DNA of 64,000 nt from NCBI GenBank assembly GCA_964651535.1, contig CAZYYE010000003.1, positions 229,322 through 293,321 on the forward strand. Reading direction: 5' to 3'. Below are positions 26,933 to 34,663 of the stretch, one piece after another. Both the position numbers and the translations under genes were made by a program. This stretch comes from Terrimesophilobacter sp964651535. GTDB taxonomy: Bacteria; Actinomycetota; Actinomycetes; Actinomycetales; Microbacteriaceae. Every line of letters begins with the position of its first letter. Within the stretch, counting starts at the first letter, position 1. The notes under the pieces were generated by a model, which had not been told where the DNA came from, did no database searches, and worked only from the letters and a program-made list of their open reading frames with translations.

Positions 26933-27858
26933 TGCATGTACTCAGCGTCAGCTCCCTCAAAGGCGGAGTCGGAAAGACTACGGTCACGCTGGGGTTGACC
27001 TCCGCGGCCTTCGCCAGGGGACTGCGCACTCTCGTGGTCGATCTCGACCCGCAATCCGATGTTTCGACGGGAATGGACATCAGTGTCGCCGGTCATCTGA
27101 ACATCGCGGATGTGCTCGCCTCGCCCAAGGAAAAGATCGTTCGCGCCGCCATTTCGCCGAGCGGCTGGACGCGAGGCCGGCCGGGGAAAGTCGACGTTCT
27201 GATCGGCAGCCCTTCGGCGATCAACTTCGACGGGCCGCACCCGAGCATCCGGGACATTTGGAAACTCGAAGAGGCCCTCGCCCATCTGGAGAATGAATAC
27301 GACCTCGTCCTCATCGACTCCGCGCCTTCGCTCAATGCGCTGACCCGCACGGCGTGGGCCGCGAGCGACCGCGTGACGATCGTCACCGAGCCCGGCCTGT
27401 TCTCTGTGGCCGCAGCCGACCGTGCCTTGCGGGCGATTGAGGAAATTCGCCGGGGGCTTTCCCCCCGGCTTCAGCCGCTCGGGATCATCGTGAACCGCGC
27501 CAAGATTCAATCCCTCGAGCACCAGTTCAGAATCAAGGAATTGAGGGACATGTTCGGCCCTCTCGTGCTGAGCCCGCAGCTTCCCGAGAGGACCTCGCTG
27601 CAGCAGGCGCAGGGCGCGGCCAAGCCGCTTCACGTGTGGCCGGGTGAGAGCGCTCAGGAAATGGCCCATCATTTCGACCAGCTTCTCGACCGTGTCATCA
27701 GGGCCGGACGAATCCCGGTCGGCGGAATCGTGCCCGATCAGGATGAGAGCCGGAATCCGGAACCGCAGCACGCGCCGCCCGCTGCGCCGCCAGAGTCCAA
27801 TCCGTTCTCGTTCGGCGGGAATCAGGCCGCCGAGCAGAGATTCCCGTTCGAGCGGTAA
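26932..27858 (+). CDS. ParA-family ATPase
   Basis: Chromosome- or cargo-partitioning type ATPase. The chosen GTG gives VHVLSVSSLKGGVGKTTVTLGL, in which the deviant Walker A falls at residues 9-17 as in other ParA proteins. DLDPQSDVSTG (motif A') and LVLIDSAPSLNALTRTAW (Walker B region) follow. The 308 residues end in a Pro/Asn-rich tail (PAAPPESNPFSFGG). No parB gene is adjacent, so it is an orphan ParA. An upstream ATG (26827) would put about 35 unconserved residues before the P-loop strand. It is convergent with the MerR gene (22-bp gap). Confidence 0.85.
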   Translation: MHVLSVSSLKGGVGKTTVTLGLTSAAFARGLRTLVVDLDPQSDVSTGMDISVAGHLNIADVLASPKEKIVRAAISPSGWTRGRPGKVDVLIGSPSAINFDGPHPSIRDIWKLEEALAHLENEYDLVLIDSAPSLNALTRTAWAASDRVTIVTEPGLFSVAAADRALRAIEEIRRGLSPRLQPLGIIVNRAKIQSLEHQFRIKELRDMFGPLVLSPQLPERTSLQQAQGAAKPLHVWPGESAQEMAHHFDQLLDRVIRAGRIPVGGIVPDQDESRNPEPQHAPPAAPPESNPFSFGGNQAAEQRFPFER

Positions 27859-27880
27859 CAGCGAGGGTGCGCAGAGGCGG

Positions 27881-28432
27881 TTAGGACGCTTTCGTTGCGC
27901 GGCGAGCTGCGAGTTCGTCCGCCGGATCGGCGCCCTTGTCCTTGTCCAGTTCGACGAGGCTGTTCTCCACTTCGCGAAGAACCTTCCCCACAGCGATGCC
28001 GAACACACCCTGACCGCGGCTGACGAGGTCGATGACATCATCGTTCGACGTGCACAGGTACACGCTGGCGCCATCGCTCATGAGCGTGGTCTGCGCAAGG
28101 TCGTTGACGCCGGCTTCCCGAAGCTGGTTCACCGCTGTGCGGATCTGCTGGAGTGAGATTCCCGTGTCGAGCAGGCGCTTCACGAGCTTGAGCACGAGGA
28201 TGTCGCGGAACCCGTAAAGTCGCTGGGTGCCCGATCCGGCGGCTCCGCGCACCGTGGGCTCGACGAGTTCGGTCCGAGCCCAGTAGTCCAATTGCCGGTA
28301 ACTGATGCCGGCAGCGCGCGCTGCGATCGCACCGCGATAGCCGGCGTTGTCATCAAGGTCGGGCAGGCCGTCAGTGAAGAGCAAGCCGAGGTCGTAGCGC
28401 GAATCCTCGATGCTGCTGCGGGGTTCACTCAT
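27881..28432 (-). CDS. MerR-family transcriptional regulator (Rv1830-like)
   Basis: The 183-residue protein has a MerR-type winged helix (AGYRGAIAARAAGISYRQLDYWARTELVEPTVRG...QRLYGFRDILVLKLVKRLLDTGISL). An effector-less C-terminal region follows (SDGASVYLCTSNDDVIDLVSRGQGVFGIAVGKV). ATG at 28432 has a GGAAGG RBS; the longer frame to 28564 is unconserved. It is followed upstream by an FtsR-like MerR, a GarA-like FHA protein and pgsA. This is the order seen around Rv1822-Rv1830 in M. tuberculosis. Its target genes are unknown. Confidence 0.88.
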   Translation of the reverse strand: MSEPRSSIEDSRYDLGLLFTDGLPDLDDNAGYRGAIAARAAGISYRQLDYWARTELVEPTVRGAAGSGTQRLYGFRDILVLKLVKRLLDTGISLQQIRTAVNQLREAGVNDLAQTTLMSDGASVYLCTSNDDVIDLVSRGQGVFGIAVGKVLREVENSLVELDKDKGADPADELAARRATKAS

Positions 28433-28597
28433 TGGGTTTGCCTTCCATGCCTGTGCCGGGGACGCATTACGTCCGCAGCCTCCACGGTACCCACGGGTCC
28501 GCTGTGTGGCAATGACATTCACTCGAACGCGTTCGGCGTGTCGAACTAGCTGAACCTGCAGCATACCGCGGATGTTCAGCGCCTTCGGGGAATCGCG

Positions 28598-29296
28598 CTA
28601 GTTGAGCCTCGAGAGCGCCGAACGGATGAGGCTGCTCCGCACGATCTCCAGCTGGCCGGCGATCTCCCTGGCGAGTTCGCTCGCCTTAGCCCGACTCGAT
28701 GCGTCGTTGCGGCGCGATACGGGGATGAGCGCGCTTTCAATGAGCCCGAGCTCGCGTTCCGCCGACGCGCGAAATCCTCGCAAGTGGCGCGGTTCGATTC
28801 CGGACCGTTGCAGTTCGACGAGGGCTTTCAGGACAGCGAGAACGGGTTCCGAGTACAGCTCTGCAGGGACGATGAGCGACGCGGACACCGCGTCGTTGAG
28901 AAGTTGCGGAGTGGCGTTCGCCTCCCGAATCAACTCGTCGCGCTGAAGTCGGCGATCGGTGGGAAGGATCGTCGGGATCGGCCCGGTGGCCGATCCTGGA
29001 AGCTCCGGCCTCCGCCCTGCGTCGAGTTCGTCGAGGTACCCGCGAATGATCTTGAGCGGAAGGTAGTGGTCTCGCTGCATCGTCAGGATGAAACGCAATC
29101 GGTCCATGTCGACGGGCGAGAATTTGCGATAGCCGGATTCCGTCCGCGCCGGGCTGATGAGCAGGCGCTCCTCCAAAAACCGCAGCTTCGAGGGTGTGAG
29201 GTCGGGGAACTCGGGGCGCAATCGCGCGAGGACCTGGCCGATGCTCAGTAGCCCCTGAGTTCCAGGCTTCCTCGCCTGTGCTGGTGTTGCCGCCAC
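28598..29296 (-). CDS. ftsR: FtsR-like MerR regulator
   Basis: MerR-type regulator (232 residues) with an HTH at about 16-85: LLSIGQVLARLRPEFPDLTPSKLRFLEERLLISPARTESGYRKFS. A long helical C-terminal region follows. It corresponds to Rv1828 of M. tuberculosis and to FtsR of Corynebacterium, which activates ftsZ. Binding to the ftsZ promoter here is inference because ftsZ lies outside the window. The GTG start overlaps the FHA gene stop by one base (TAGTG), so the FHA protein and this regulator are probably co-translated. Confidence 0.85.
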   Translation of the reverse strand: MAATPAQARKPGTQGLLSIGQVLARLRPEFPDLTPSKLRFLEERLLISPARTESGYRKFSPVDMDRLRFILTMQRDHYLPLKIIRGYLDELDAGRRPELPGSATGPIPTILPTDRRLQRDELIREANATPQLLNDAVSASLIVPAELYSEPVLAVLKALVELQRSGIEPRHLRGFRASAERELGLIESALIPVSRRNDASSRAKASELAREIAGQLEIVRSSLIRSALSRLN

Positions 29297-29772
29297 TATC
29301 GATCGCTCATCGGTGCAAGGTCGGAGCGGGATGCGTAAAACGTGAGCCGGAACTTCCCGATTTGAACTTCGGCGCCGTCGGTCATGAGCGCGCTGTCGAT
29401 TCGCACGCCATCGAAATAGGTGCCGTTGAGCGAGCCGAGATCTCTCATTTCGAAAGCGTTCCCGTGTCGGAGGAATTCGGTATGGCGCCGAGACACCGTT
29501 ACGTCGTCGAGGAAAATGTCGGCGTCGGGATGCCGACCGGCCGTCGTGACATCGGAATCCAGCAGGAAGCGGGCGCCCACGTTGGGGCCGCGTCGAACGA
29601 TCAGAAGGGCGGAGGCCGAAGGGAGTGCGGCTATCGCTTCCTGTTCTTCGGCGGTGAGTTCACCATCGAGCGCGGCCATTTGCGCCTCGAAGTCCTGGCC
29701 GAAGTGGGCCGTCGTGTCGTCCCTGGGTGCACCATCGGCAGCAGCAGGACCTTCCGTGTTTGCCGTGCCCAT
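29296..29772 (-). CDS. garA: GarA/OdhI-like FHA protein
   Basis: Forkhead-associated regulator that, in relatives, controls 2-oxoglutarate dehydrogenase and glutamate metabolism according to phosphorylation by Ser/Thr kinases. The 158-residue protein has a flexible N-terminus with the tandem-threonine site DDTT at residues 18-21 (ETTS-type in GarA). An acidic helix follows, then the FHA domain (about 58-150): LDSDVTTAGRHPDADIFLDDVTVSRRHTEFL and LGSLNGTYFDG. The conserved Gly-Arg, Ser-Arg-His and Asn residues that bind phosphothreonine are present. A candidate cognate kinase is encoded at 15395-17356. Confidence 0.92.
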   Translation of the reverse strand: MGTANTEGPAAADGAPRDDTTAHFGQDFEAQMAALDGELTAEEQEAIAALPSASALLIVRRGPNVGARFLLDSDVTTAGRHPDADIFLDDVTVSRRHTEFLRHGNAFEMRDLGSLNGTYFDGVRIDSALMTDGAEVQIGKFRLTFYASRSDLAPMSDR

Positions 29773-29782
29773 CCCGAACCTC

Positions 29783-30400
29783 CTAGCCCCCTACAGTATC
29801 GGATTCGGGCGCGCGATTAACCCGGGGAATTCTGATGACGCGCACTGTTTCCACGATGTAGATGACGCCTGCCCACCAATACAGGAATGCCCCCCACAGC
29901 GCGAAGGCCCACCCGATCGGCGAACTGATGTAGTCGACGGCAGGAAATGCCTGGCCGATCATGAGGATAGGAAGCGCGTAGAACAGGCAGAATGTGGCGA
30001 TCTTTCCGATGTGGTGGACGGGAAGCGGCCCGTAGCCGAAGTTCGCGAGAACGATTCCGATGACGACGAGCAGAACATCGCGACCCACGATCACGGCAAA
30101 GAGCCACCATGGCACGATGCCCCGGACGGCCAGCCCGATGAGGGTCGCGAAAATGAAGAAGCGGTCGGCCGCCGGATCCAGAAGCTGGCCGAGTCGCGTG
30201 ACCTGGTTGAGTCGCCTGGCGAGCACGCCGTCGAGGTAATCCGTCGCGCTGGAGATGACGAGGACGATGAGCGCGAGCACGTCGTAGCCCTCGATGACGA
30301 GCACGAGAAACACCGGAACGAGCGCGAGCCGGAAGAAGCTCAGGACGTTCGGGACAGTGAGAATCCGCGAACTCACCTGAGATGTCGCGTCGGGTTCCAC
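29783..30400 (-). CDS. CDP-alcohol phosphatidyltransferase (PgsA-like)
   Basis: Integral membrane enzyme of phospholipid synthesis. The family signature D-x2-D-G-x2-A-R-x8-G-x3-D-x3-D is complete in TDYLDGVLARRLNQVTRLGQ followed by LLDPAADR (about residues 55-83). About five to six hydrophobic helices span the 205 residues. Position beside garA matches pgsA2 (Rv1822) of M. tuberculosis. Phosphatidylglycerophosphate synthase or cardiolipin synthase activity is likely, but substrate cannot be settled from the motif alone. Confidence 0.88.
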   Translation of the reverse strand: MEPDATSQVSSRILTVPNVLSFFRLALVPVFLVLVIEGYDVLALIVLVISSATDYLDGVLARRLNQVTRLGQLLDPAADRFFIFATLIGLAVRGIVPWWLFAVIVGRDVLLVVIGIVLANFGYGPLPVHHIGKIATFCLFYALPILMIGQAFPAVDYISSPIGWAFALWGAFLYWWAGVIYIVETVRVIRIPRVNRAPESDTVGG

Positions 30401-30411
30401 AGTGGTTCAGT

Positions 30412-31026
30412 CTAGCGAGGGGTGTCCGAATCCTGCGTCCGAGGCCGGCCCTCGGTGACCCGTTGCCGGTGGCTGCCTACCGGATGCGCGTCGACCATCC
30501 CGATCGCCTCCATGAGCGCGTACATCGTGGTCGGCCCGACGAACGTGAAACCGTGTCTTTTGAGCGCTTTCGACAGGGCGAGAGACTCGGGAGACTGCGT
30601 AATGGGCGGTTCGCCCGGCCCGGGCGCCGGCGTCGAATCGGGAAGGAACGACCACACGAAGTCGACGAGCCCTCCCTCGGCGCGCAGCGCGACGACAGCG
30701 GTCGCGTTGGTGATCGTAGCCAGGATCTTCGCCCGGTTTCGAACGATTCCCTCATTGCCCAGGAGGCGTTCGACGTCGGCATCGGTGAATGCGGCGACAA
30801 TGTCCGGTTCGAAACCGGCGAACGCGTCGCGGAATGCCGGCCGCTTGCGCAGAATCGTCGCCCAGGACAGCCCCGACTGGAACGCCTCCAGGCTTATGCG
30901 CTCGAAAAGTCCACGCTCGTCGCGAATCGGCATCCCCCACTCCGTGTCGTAATAGTCCCGCAGGAGCGGATCGGTTGCCGCCCACGCCGGTCTGGCGAGT
31001 CCGTCCTCGCCCACCACGAGGCTCAC
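30412..31026 (-). CDS. tag: DNA-3-methyladenine glycosylase I (Tag), zinc-snap residues missing
   Basis: Base-excision glycosylase for 3-methyladenine. The 204-residue protein keeps the family core: DPLLRDYYDTEWGMP, SLEAFQSGLSW (pocket Glu47, Trp55), NRAKILATITNA, FVWSF and GFTFVGPTTMYALMEAIGMVDAH. The E. coli enzyme holds a zinc ion with Cys4, His17, His175 and Cys179. Here the first Cys is absent (ARPAW), His17 aligns to a Tyr in DYYDTEW, His is kept at 181 and the last Cys is Ser185, so the zinc site is probably lost. GTG at 31026 overlaps the ogt stop (GTGA). A longer open frame to 31152 lies inside ogt. Confidence 0.9.
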   Translation of the reverse strand: MSLVVGEDGLARPAWAATDPLLRDYYDTEWGMPIRDERGLFERISLEAFQSGLSWATILRKRPAFRDAFAGFEPDIVAAFTDADVERLLGNEGIVRNRAKILATITNATAVVALRAEGGLVDFVWSFLPDSTPAPGPGEPPITQSPESLALSKALKRHGFTFVGPTTMYALMEAIGMVDAHPVGSHRQRVTEGRPRTQDSDTPR

Positions 31027-31637
31027 GCGGCCGCCTCGAGCGCGAGCAGGGCGCGCTTGGCATCCAGGCCGCCGAGGTAGCCGCCGAGCGATCCGTCGGA
31101 GCGCAGAACCCGATGGCACGGGACGATCACCGGGAGCGGATTCGTGGCGCACGCGGATCCCACGGCGCGAACGGCGCGGGGGTTGCCGGCCGCCGCCGCC
31201 ACCTGAGCATACGACTCGGTGCGGCCGTACGCGATCTCCGTGAGGTGACCGAGCACGGTGCGCCGGAACCCGGTCGACAACCTCAAGTCCAGCGGCAGGT
31301 CAAAAGCCGTGCGACCGCCTGCGAAGTATTCGTCAAGTTCCCGCGCGGCCGCATCCAGTTCGCGCCCAATTCCTTCCCCCGACGACATCCTCAGCATGCG
31401 CGCGCCAAGTCGGGCGGCAAGGGATTCCAGCACGGCATCGTGGCCTTCGCTCGCGAATGCGACTCGCACGATTCCCTGTTCCGTCGCGGCGATCAGGAGG
31501 CTGCCGATCGGGGAATCCACCGTGCGGTACGCGGCGTCGAGCAATCCGCCACGCGCGGCGGAGCTTTCCAATGCGCCGTGGAGCCGCGCAAGTTGTACCG
31601 GGTCCACGTGTTCCAGGGTGTCGAGTGCTGTCGTCAT
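31023..31637 (-). CDS. ogt: Methylated-DNA-[protein]-cysteine S-methyltransferase (Ogt)
   Basis: Suicide enzyme that takes the methyl group from O6-methylguanine onto its own cysteine. The active-site motif is IVPCHRVL. It is preceded by the helix-turn-helix region (GRTESYAQVAAAAGNPRAVRAVGSACATNPLPV) and followed by GGYLGGLDAKRALL. The 204 residues include an N-terminal extension of about 35 residues. The ATG overlaps the sigma-factor stop (ATGA) and the stop overlaps the tag start, so sigma factor, ogt and tag form a tightly coupled operon. Confidence 0.95.
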   Translation of the reverse strand: MTTALDTLEHVDPVQLARLHGALESSAARGGLLDAAYRTVDSPIGSLLIAATEQGIVRVAFASEGHDAVLESLAARLGARMLRMSSGEGIGRELDAAARELDEYFAGGRTAFDLPLDLRLSTGFRRTVLGHLTEIAYGRTESYAQVAAAAGNPRAVRAVGSACATNPLPVIVPCHRVLRSDGSLGGYLGGLDAKRALLALEAAA

Positions 31638-32119
31638 GATGTTCTCCGTTCGAGAGTTGGCACATACAAATTTCTGAGTGCAGCGACACCATCGGATGCC
31701 GCCCTGCGCACCGAATCCACCGATCCGCCGATGAGTTCCGCCGTTTCCGCATGGGGCAGGCCGCCGAGATAGTGATAGGCAACCGCAAGCCTCTGACGCT
31801 CAGGGAGGGCCGCGACAGCGCGCCACAGTTCGCTGCCGCCCGCATCAGGGTTACCCAGAGTGCTCGGCCGCTCGGGAAGGTCCCCGACCGGAATCGCGGA
31901 ACGCGACTTCGCGCGCAGGATGTCGATTGCTTTGCGGTGCGCAATCGTGACGAGCCATGACGCGACATTCGAATCCGGCGTCAGGCGGGGGTACGCGGTG
32001 AGGGCCGCGAGGAACGTCTCCGACCAGGCGTCTTCGGCATCCACGGGGCCGACGACGGCGCGACACACCCGTAACACCCGAGCGCCGTGCTCCTCGACGA
32101 TCATCTCGAAAGGTCTCAT
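31634..32119 (-). CDS. ECF-type RNA polymerase sigma factor
   Basis: Small (161-residue) sigma-70 family protein. Region 2 is seen in EEHGARVLRVCRAVVGPVDAEDAWSETFLAAL and SWLVTIAHRKAIDILR. Region 4 is seen in VAALPERQRLAVAYHYLGGLPHAETAELIGGSVDSVRRAASDGVAALR. It is first in an operon with ogt and tag, which suggests a response to DNA alkylation or related stress. No anti-sigma gene is adjacent, so how it is controlled is unclear. Confidence 0.9.
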   Translation of the reverse strand: MRPFEMIVEEHGARVLRVCRAVVGPVDAEDAWSETFLAALTAYPRLTPDSNVASWLVTIAHRKAIDILRAKSRSAIPVGDLPERPSTLGNPDAGGSELWRAVAALPERQRLAVAYHYLGGLPHAETAELIGGSVDSVRRAASDGVAALRNLYVPTLERRTS

Positions 32120-32186
32120 ACCCGGCTAACGTCCGGCCGGGGCATAACGTGAGGTCGCCGACGGCAATCCGCGCGACTGCCCACTC

Positions 32187-33689
32187 TTACAGCCCGGCGA
32201 CGAGGGACCGCGTCGGGAAAACCTGCGGGTGCGTGGCCGCCATGTGTTCAAGCACGCGCACGACCTGGCTGCTGTAGCCGTATTCGTTGTCGTACCAGAC
32301 ATAGAGCACGAGGTTTGTGCCCGTGCTGATGGTCGCCAGACCGTCGACGATTCCCGCACGGTGCGATCCGACGAAATCGGACGACACCACCTCGGGCGAG
32401 TCGATGAAATCGATCTGCTGCTGCAGCGCGGAATCCAGCGAAAGCCCGCGCAAGTAGGCATTGACCTCCGCGGTCGGCGCTTCCCGGTCGAGATTCAGGT
32501 TCAGGATCGCCATGGACACGTTCGGGGTGGGGACGCGAATGGCGTTGCCCGTGAGCTTCCCGGCAAGCTCGGGAATCGCCTTCGCCACCGCTTGCGCCGC
32601 GCCCGTCTCCGTGATCACCATGTTCATGGGGGCTGAGCGCCCGCGGCGGTTGCCCTTGTGGAAGTTGTCTGTGAGGTTTTGGTCGTTCGTGTACGAGTGC
32701 ACGGTTTCCACATGGCCGTGGACGATTCCGTACTTGTCCTGGATCACTTTCAGCACCGGCACGATCGCGTTCGTCGTGCACGACGCGGCGGACACGATGG
32801 CGTCGTCGGCGGAAACGGTGTCGTGGTTGATGCCGTGCACGATGTTCTTGACGTCGCCCTTGCCCGGCGCGGTCAGAAGAACCCGCGATACACCCTTGCT
32901 CTTCAAGTGCTGGCCGAGCCCATCGCGATCACGCCACCGGCCCGTGTTGTCCACGACGATCGCATCGTGAATCCCATATTTCGTGTAGTCGATCGTCGCG
33001 GGATCATCCGAGTGAATGACCTGAATGAGCGTACCGTTCGCGAGAATCGTGTTGTCGTCGTGATTGACCGTGATCGTGCCTTCGAACGGACCGTGAATCG
33101 AGTCCCGGCGAAGCAGGCTCGCGCGCTTCGTAAGGTCGTCGTCTGAACCCTTGCGCACGACAACCGCTCGGAGCCGGAGCCCCTCGCCGTTTCCCGCGTG
33201 GGCGATGAGGATGCGCGCGAGCAGCCGGCCGATGCGACCGAATCCGTACAGGACGACGTCGGTGGCGTTTCCTGCGGGCGGTTCCTGCTCGACGATGGGT
33301 GCAAGTTCCTCACGGAGAAACTCCGATAGCTCCCGCTTATCGGCTCTGGACCTGATGAGGAGTTTCGCGAGATCGATCGAGGCTGAGGCGGGCTCGAGCT
33401 CGGCGATAGCCTTCACGAGCGGGAACGTTTCCTCAATGGGAAGCTCCACCTCGTTTACCTTTCGCGCAAATCGGTGGGCCTTCAGTATCTCGACGGGCGA
33501 CTGGTTGATGAGCCGGCGTCCGTAAATGGACGTCACGACGCCGTGGTCCCGGTACAGCCGGCCGATGAGCGGAATCATGGCCTCGGCAAGTGCCTGCCGT
33601 TCGTTCCAGCGGTCGTGTTCTGCCGTTGGGTTGCTGGAAATCGGCGTCACTCCGGCTGGATCCTGGTCTGGCTCACTGGTTCGCTCCAC
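32187..33689 (-). CDS. Glyceraldehyde-3-phosphate dehydrogenase, long GapB/GapX type
   Basis: GAPDH-fold enzyme with the active-site motif SAASCTTNAIVPVLKV and VETVHSYTNDQNLTDNFHKGNRRGRSAP, and the C-terminal WYDNEYGYSSQVVR. At 500 residues it carries about 125 extra N-terminal residues before the Rossmann motif VVLYGFGRIGRLLAR. This is the architecture of the second corynebacterial GAPDH (GapB/GapX, about 480 residues), which works mainly in the gluconeogenic direction. Direction and NAD/NADP preference here are inference. The classical glycolytic gapA would be expected elsewhere in the genome. Confidence 0.92.
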   Translation of the reverse strand: MERTSEPDQDPAGVTPISSNPTAEHDRWNERQALAEAMIPLIGRLYRDHGVVTSIYGRRLINQSPVEILKAHRFARKVNEVELPIEETFPLVKAIAELEPASASIDLAKLLIRSRADKRELSEFLREELAPIVEQEPPAGNATDVVLYGFGRIGRLLARILIAHAGNGEGLRLRAVVVRKGSDDDLTKRASLLRRDSIHGPFEGTITVNHDDNTILANGTLIQVIHSDDPATIDYTKYGIHDAIVVDNTGRWRDRDGLGQHLKSKGVSRVLLTAPGKGDVKNIVHGINHDTVSADDAIVSAASCTTNAIVPVLKVIQDKYGIVHGHVETVHSYTNDQNLTDNFHKGNRRGRSAPMNMVITETGAAQAVAKAIPELAGKLTGNAIRVPTPNVSMAILNLNLDREAPTAEVNAYLRGLSLDSALQQQIDFIDSPEVVSSDFVGSHRAGIVDGLATISTGTNLVLYVWYDNEYGYSSQVVRVLEHMAATHPQVFPTRSLVAGL

Positions 33690-33724
33690 ACCCTGATCCT
33701 ATCGAGCGCGGCGGGGCGTTCAAC

Positions 33725-34651
33725 TTAGACGAATCGAAGGCTGTTCTGCAGCCGCGTTCGAACGTCGAATACATCTTCAATGCTCAAGCGCTGACCGCCG
33801 GAGAGCCCGTCGCGCAGGACTCTGGGAAGCGCGGAGAGCTGGACGATTGCCGCCTCTGCCGGCTTTCCGACGTGGGTGATGGGTTCGGCCAGCGCGTCAT
33901 CCGGCACGACGATAATTCGGGCCGTGAACCGCACCCGAACGCTGCGGCCGAGCGCCTTGGCGATGCGAGCAAGCGCACGCACGGGCTGCTCCCCCGGCGG
34001 AATCCCCTCGCCGTGAAGTTCGCCGCGAACGAGTTTGACCGCGCTGCCCCAATCTTCGGACATGACGGCGAACAGGCCGGCCGGCCCCAGGATCACGTGG
34101 TCGAGCTTGCCGCGGTCCGTTTCGACATTGCTCCACATCGTGTATCCGATACCCAGCCCGGACACCGCGCGCGCCGTCGCCTCTTCGGCGAGAGCGTCCG
34201 CGAGGAGACGGCGGATTTCCCGCGGCGCGGACCGGACGAGCGCCGGGTCGTACGGGTCGGCCAGGTCCGACCCTCTTCCGGCCCACTCGCGCATGAGCAC
34301 GAGGAAGCGTTCCCGCGCTACGCCTCCCGGATGGCCGTAAGTTCGCGCTTTGACACTCGAACCCGATCGGGGACCGCGACTGGTCGTGCCTTTCGAGTTC
34401 GACGGTGGCGCGGGGTGCGGCGGTGACGCGCCAGCTGTGGCGCGCCCGGCATCCCACTGGCGTCGGGCTTCAGCATCCCCGATGCGCGCCCACGCCTGCT
34501 GGACCGCGTTGAATCGCGCCGGATTTCCTCCCGTATCCGGGTGGGTCTGGCGCAGCAGCCGACGGTATGCTCGCCGCAACTCGGTCTGGCTTGCGTCGGG
34601 CGAGACGCCGAGGACCTCGTACGGGGTCGACGCAGCGGGGCTCTCTGCCAT
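33725..34651 (-). CDS. J-domain protein fused to a NERD-like domain
   Basis: The N-terminal J domain (about 10-70) reads PYEVLGVSPDASQTELRRAYRRLLRQTHPDTGG, with the HPD motif intact. A low-complexity Pro/Ser/Gly linker follows. The C-terminal half (about 130-300) contains ETDRGKLDHVILGPAGLFAVMSEDWG, resembling nuclease-related (NERD) domains, with a basic VKLVRGELHGEGIPP stretch. A DnaK-recruiting adaptor acting on nucleic acid is a guess; the full set of nuclease residues is not obvious. It lies 12 bp after the maltokinase-cap gene and 35 bp before gap on the same strand. Confidence 0.8.
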   Translation of the reverse strand: MAESPAASTPYEVLGVSPDASQTELRRAYRRLLRQTHPDTGGNPARFNAVQQAWARIGDAEARRQWDAGRATAGASPPHPAPPSNSKGTTSRGPRSGSSVKARTYGHPGGVARERFLVLMREWAGRGSDLADPYDPALVRSAPREIRRLLADALAEEATARAVSGLGIGYTMWSNVETDRGKLDHVILGPAGLFAVMSEDWGSAVKLVRGELHGEGIPPGEQPVRALARIAKALGRSVRVRFTARIIVVPDDALAEPITHVGKPAEAAIVQLSALPRVLRDGLSGGQRLSIEDVFDVRTRLQNSLRFV

Positions 34652-34663
34652 TGGTCCGCCGGA

